64,000 nucleotides of DNA from Lysinibacter cavernae (GTDB lineage: Bacteria > Actinomycetota > Actinomycetes > Actinomycetales > Microbacteriaceae). Each line of letters begins with the position of its first letter. Within the stretch, counting starts at the first letter, position 1. This document shows, one piece after another, positions 63,457-64,000 of this stretch. Under the pieces are notes generated by a model. The model saw only the letters and a list, made by a program, of their open reading frames with translations, was not told the DNA's origin and did no database searches. The position numbers and the translations under genes were made by a program. The stretch lies in the NCBI RefSeq assembly GCF_011758565.1, contig NZ_JAAMOX010000001.1:186001-250000 (forward strand), in the 5' to 3' direction.

Positions 63457-64000
63457 ATGGCCACAGTTACGCCGGATGCAACGGGGCAAGACCCGATTGG
63501 TCGGTACGATCTCCACACGCACTCAGTCATCTCAGATGGCACGCTCACCCCAGCGGAGATTGTGCGGGAGGCCGCAGGCATCGGCCTTGCCGGACTTGCC
63601 CTCACCGATCACGACACGGCAGCCGGATGGCCAGAGGCTGCTGCGGTCGCCTTAGAACACGGACTCGACTTCATTCCAGGCATGGAGCTCACCACCAAAA
63701 CGCAGGGATTTGCTGTTCATCTGCTGGCATACTTCATCGACCCGCATAACGCGACCCTACTGAGCGTGACCGAACGCATTCGCACCGATCGAGACCGCAG
63801 GGCGCGTGCCATGGTTGAACTGCTCTCGGCGGATATCGATTTTTCCTGGGACGACGTTATCTCGGCGATTTCTGACGGTGCGACTGTTGGGCGGCCGCAT
63901 ATCGCTGATGCGCTGGTCACTCGGGGTTTTTACCACGACAGGGGTGCGGCCTTCGCAGATGTGCTTCACCCCGGGAGCAAATACTACGTGCCTAATTATG
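63457..64000 (+). CDS. PHP-domain metal-dependent phosphoesterase (partial, C-terminus outside window)
   Basis: The 181 residues present contain the PHP motifs DLHTHSVISDGTL (metal His), ALTDHDTAAGW and the conserved Glu in IPGMELTT, plus VGRPHIADALV. This is the YciV/RNase AM-type family, which degrades short RNAs, pAp or nucleotides from the 5' end. The ATG at 63457 is the first codon after TAGCAT. The remaining roughly 100 residues lie beyond the window edge. Confidence 0.88.
   Translation, partial: MATVTPDATGQDPIGRYDLHTHSVISDGTLTPAEIVREAAGIGLAGLALTDHDTAAGWPEAAAVALEHGLDFIPGMELTTKTQGFAVHLLAYFIDPHNATLLSVTERIRTDRDRRARAMVELLSADIDFSWDDVISAISDGATVGRPHIADALVTRGFYHDRGAAFADVLHPGSKYYVPNY

Overview
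The window looks like chromosomal DNA of a high-GC actinobacterium, most likely Microbacteriaceae. The signs are the actinobacterial small protein DUF3117, the fdxA-dapC and dapD/dapE neighbourhood, an efeUOB iron operon with an IdeR/DtxR-type box, GTG and TTG starts, and many genes with a TANNNT hexamer 6-7 nt before the start codon (probable leaderless mRNAs). No complete rRNA or tRNA gene, insertion sequence, prophage or CRISPR array was seen.

Layout. 1-1.9 kb: a truncated pyrimidine-dimer glycosylase gene and a drug-type MFS exporter. 1.98-6.7 kb: a tandem glycine riboswitch followed by gcvT-gcvH-gcvP. 6.9-22.7 kb: a catabolic locus with a LacI regulator, an intracellular GH127 beta-L-arabinofuranosidase, a complete oligopeptide-type ABC importer, a proline-iminopeptidase-like hydrolase, an Xaa-Pro aminopeptidase, and araB-araD-araA. 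Three near-identical 16-bp operators lie before the GH127 gene (two) and before araB (one). 22.9-25.4 kb: a universal stress protein and an amino-acid permease. 25.4-26.9 kb: a gene-free stretch full of tandem and inverted repeats. 26.9-28.6 kb: methionine aminopeptidase and a CPBP protease. 28.7-36.4 kb: a second oligopeptide ABC system with two binding proteins and a fused ATPase. 36.5-38.4 kb: typA. 38.5-42.4 kb: efeUOB. 42.4-49.1 kb: DUF6113, ferredoxin, dapC, gltA, dapD and dapE (succinylase lysine branch and citrate synthase). 49.1-54.5 kb: a PIG-V-like mannosyltransferase, DUF3117, a 3-hydroxyisobutyryl-CoA hydrolase-like protein, trmB, a DUF805 protein and an O-methyltransferase. 54.6-56.6 kb: a lower-GC insert with a beta-propeller protein and a secreted protein. 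56.7-64 kb: tatB, mrp, DUF1003, PRC-MgtE_N-CBS, a YflT-like stress protein, a second M24 peptidase, an EEP phosphatase and a truncated PHP phosphoesterase.

The most interesting unit is 6.9-22.6 kb. GH127 enzymes such as Bifidobacterium HypBA1 remove beta-L-arabinofuranose from the hydroxyproline-linked arabinosides of plant extensins. Here such an enzyme is encoded with a peptide-type importer and two proline-directed exopeptidases, and shares operators with the arabinose pathway. My inference is a dedicated route for plant hydroxyproline-rich glycopeptides: import, intracellular removal of arabinose, trimming of the (hydroxy)prolyl peptide, and conversion of L-arabinose to D-xylulose-5-phosphate. 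The sequence supports the gene content and the shared operators; the substrate is a hypothesis.
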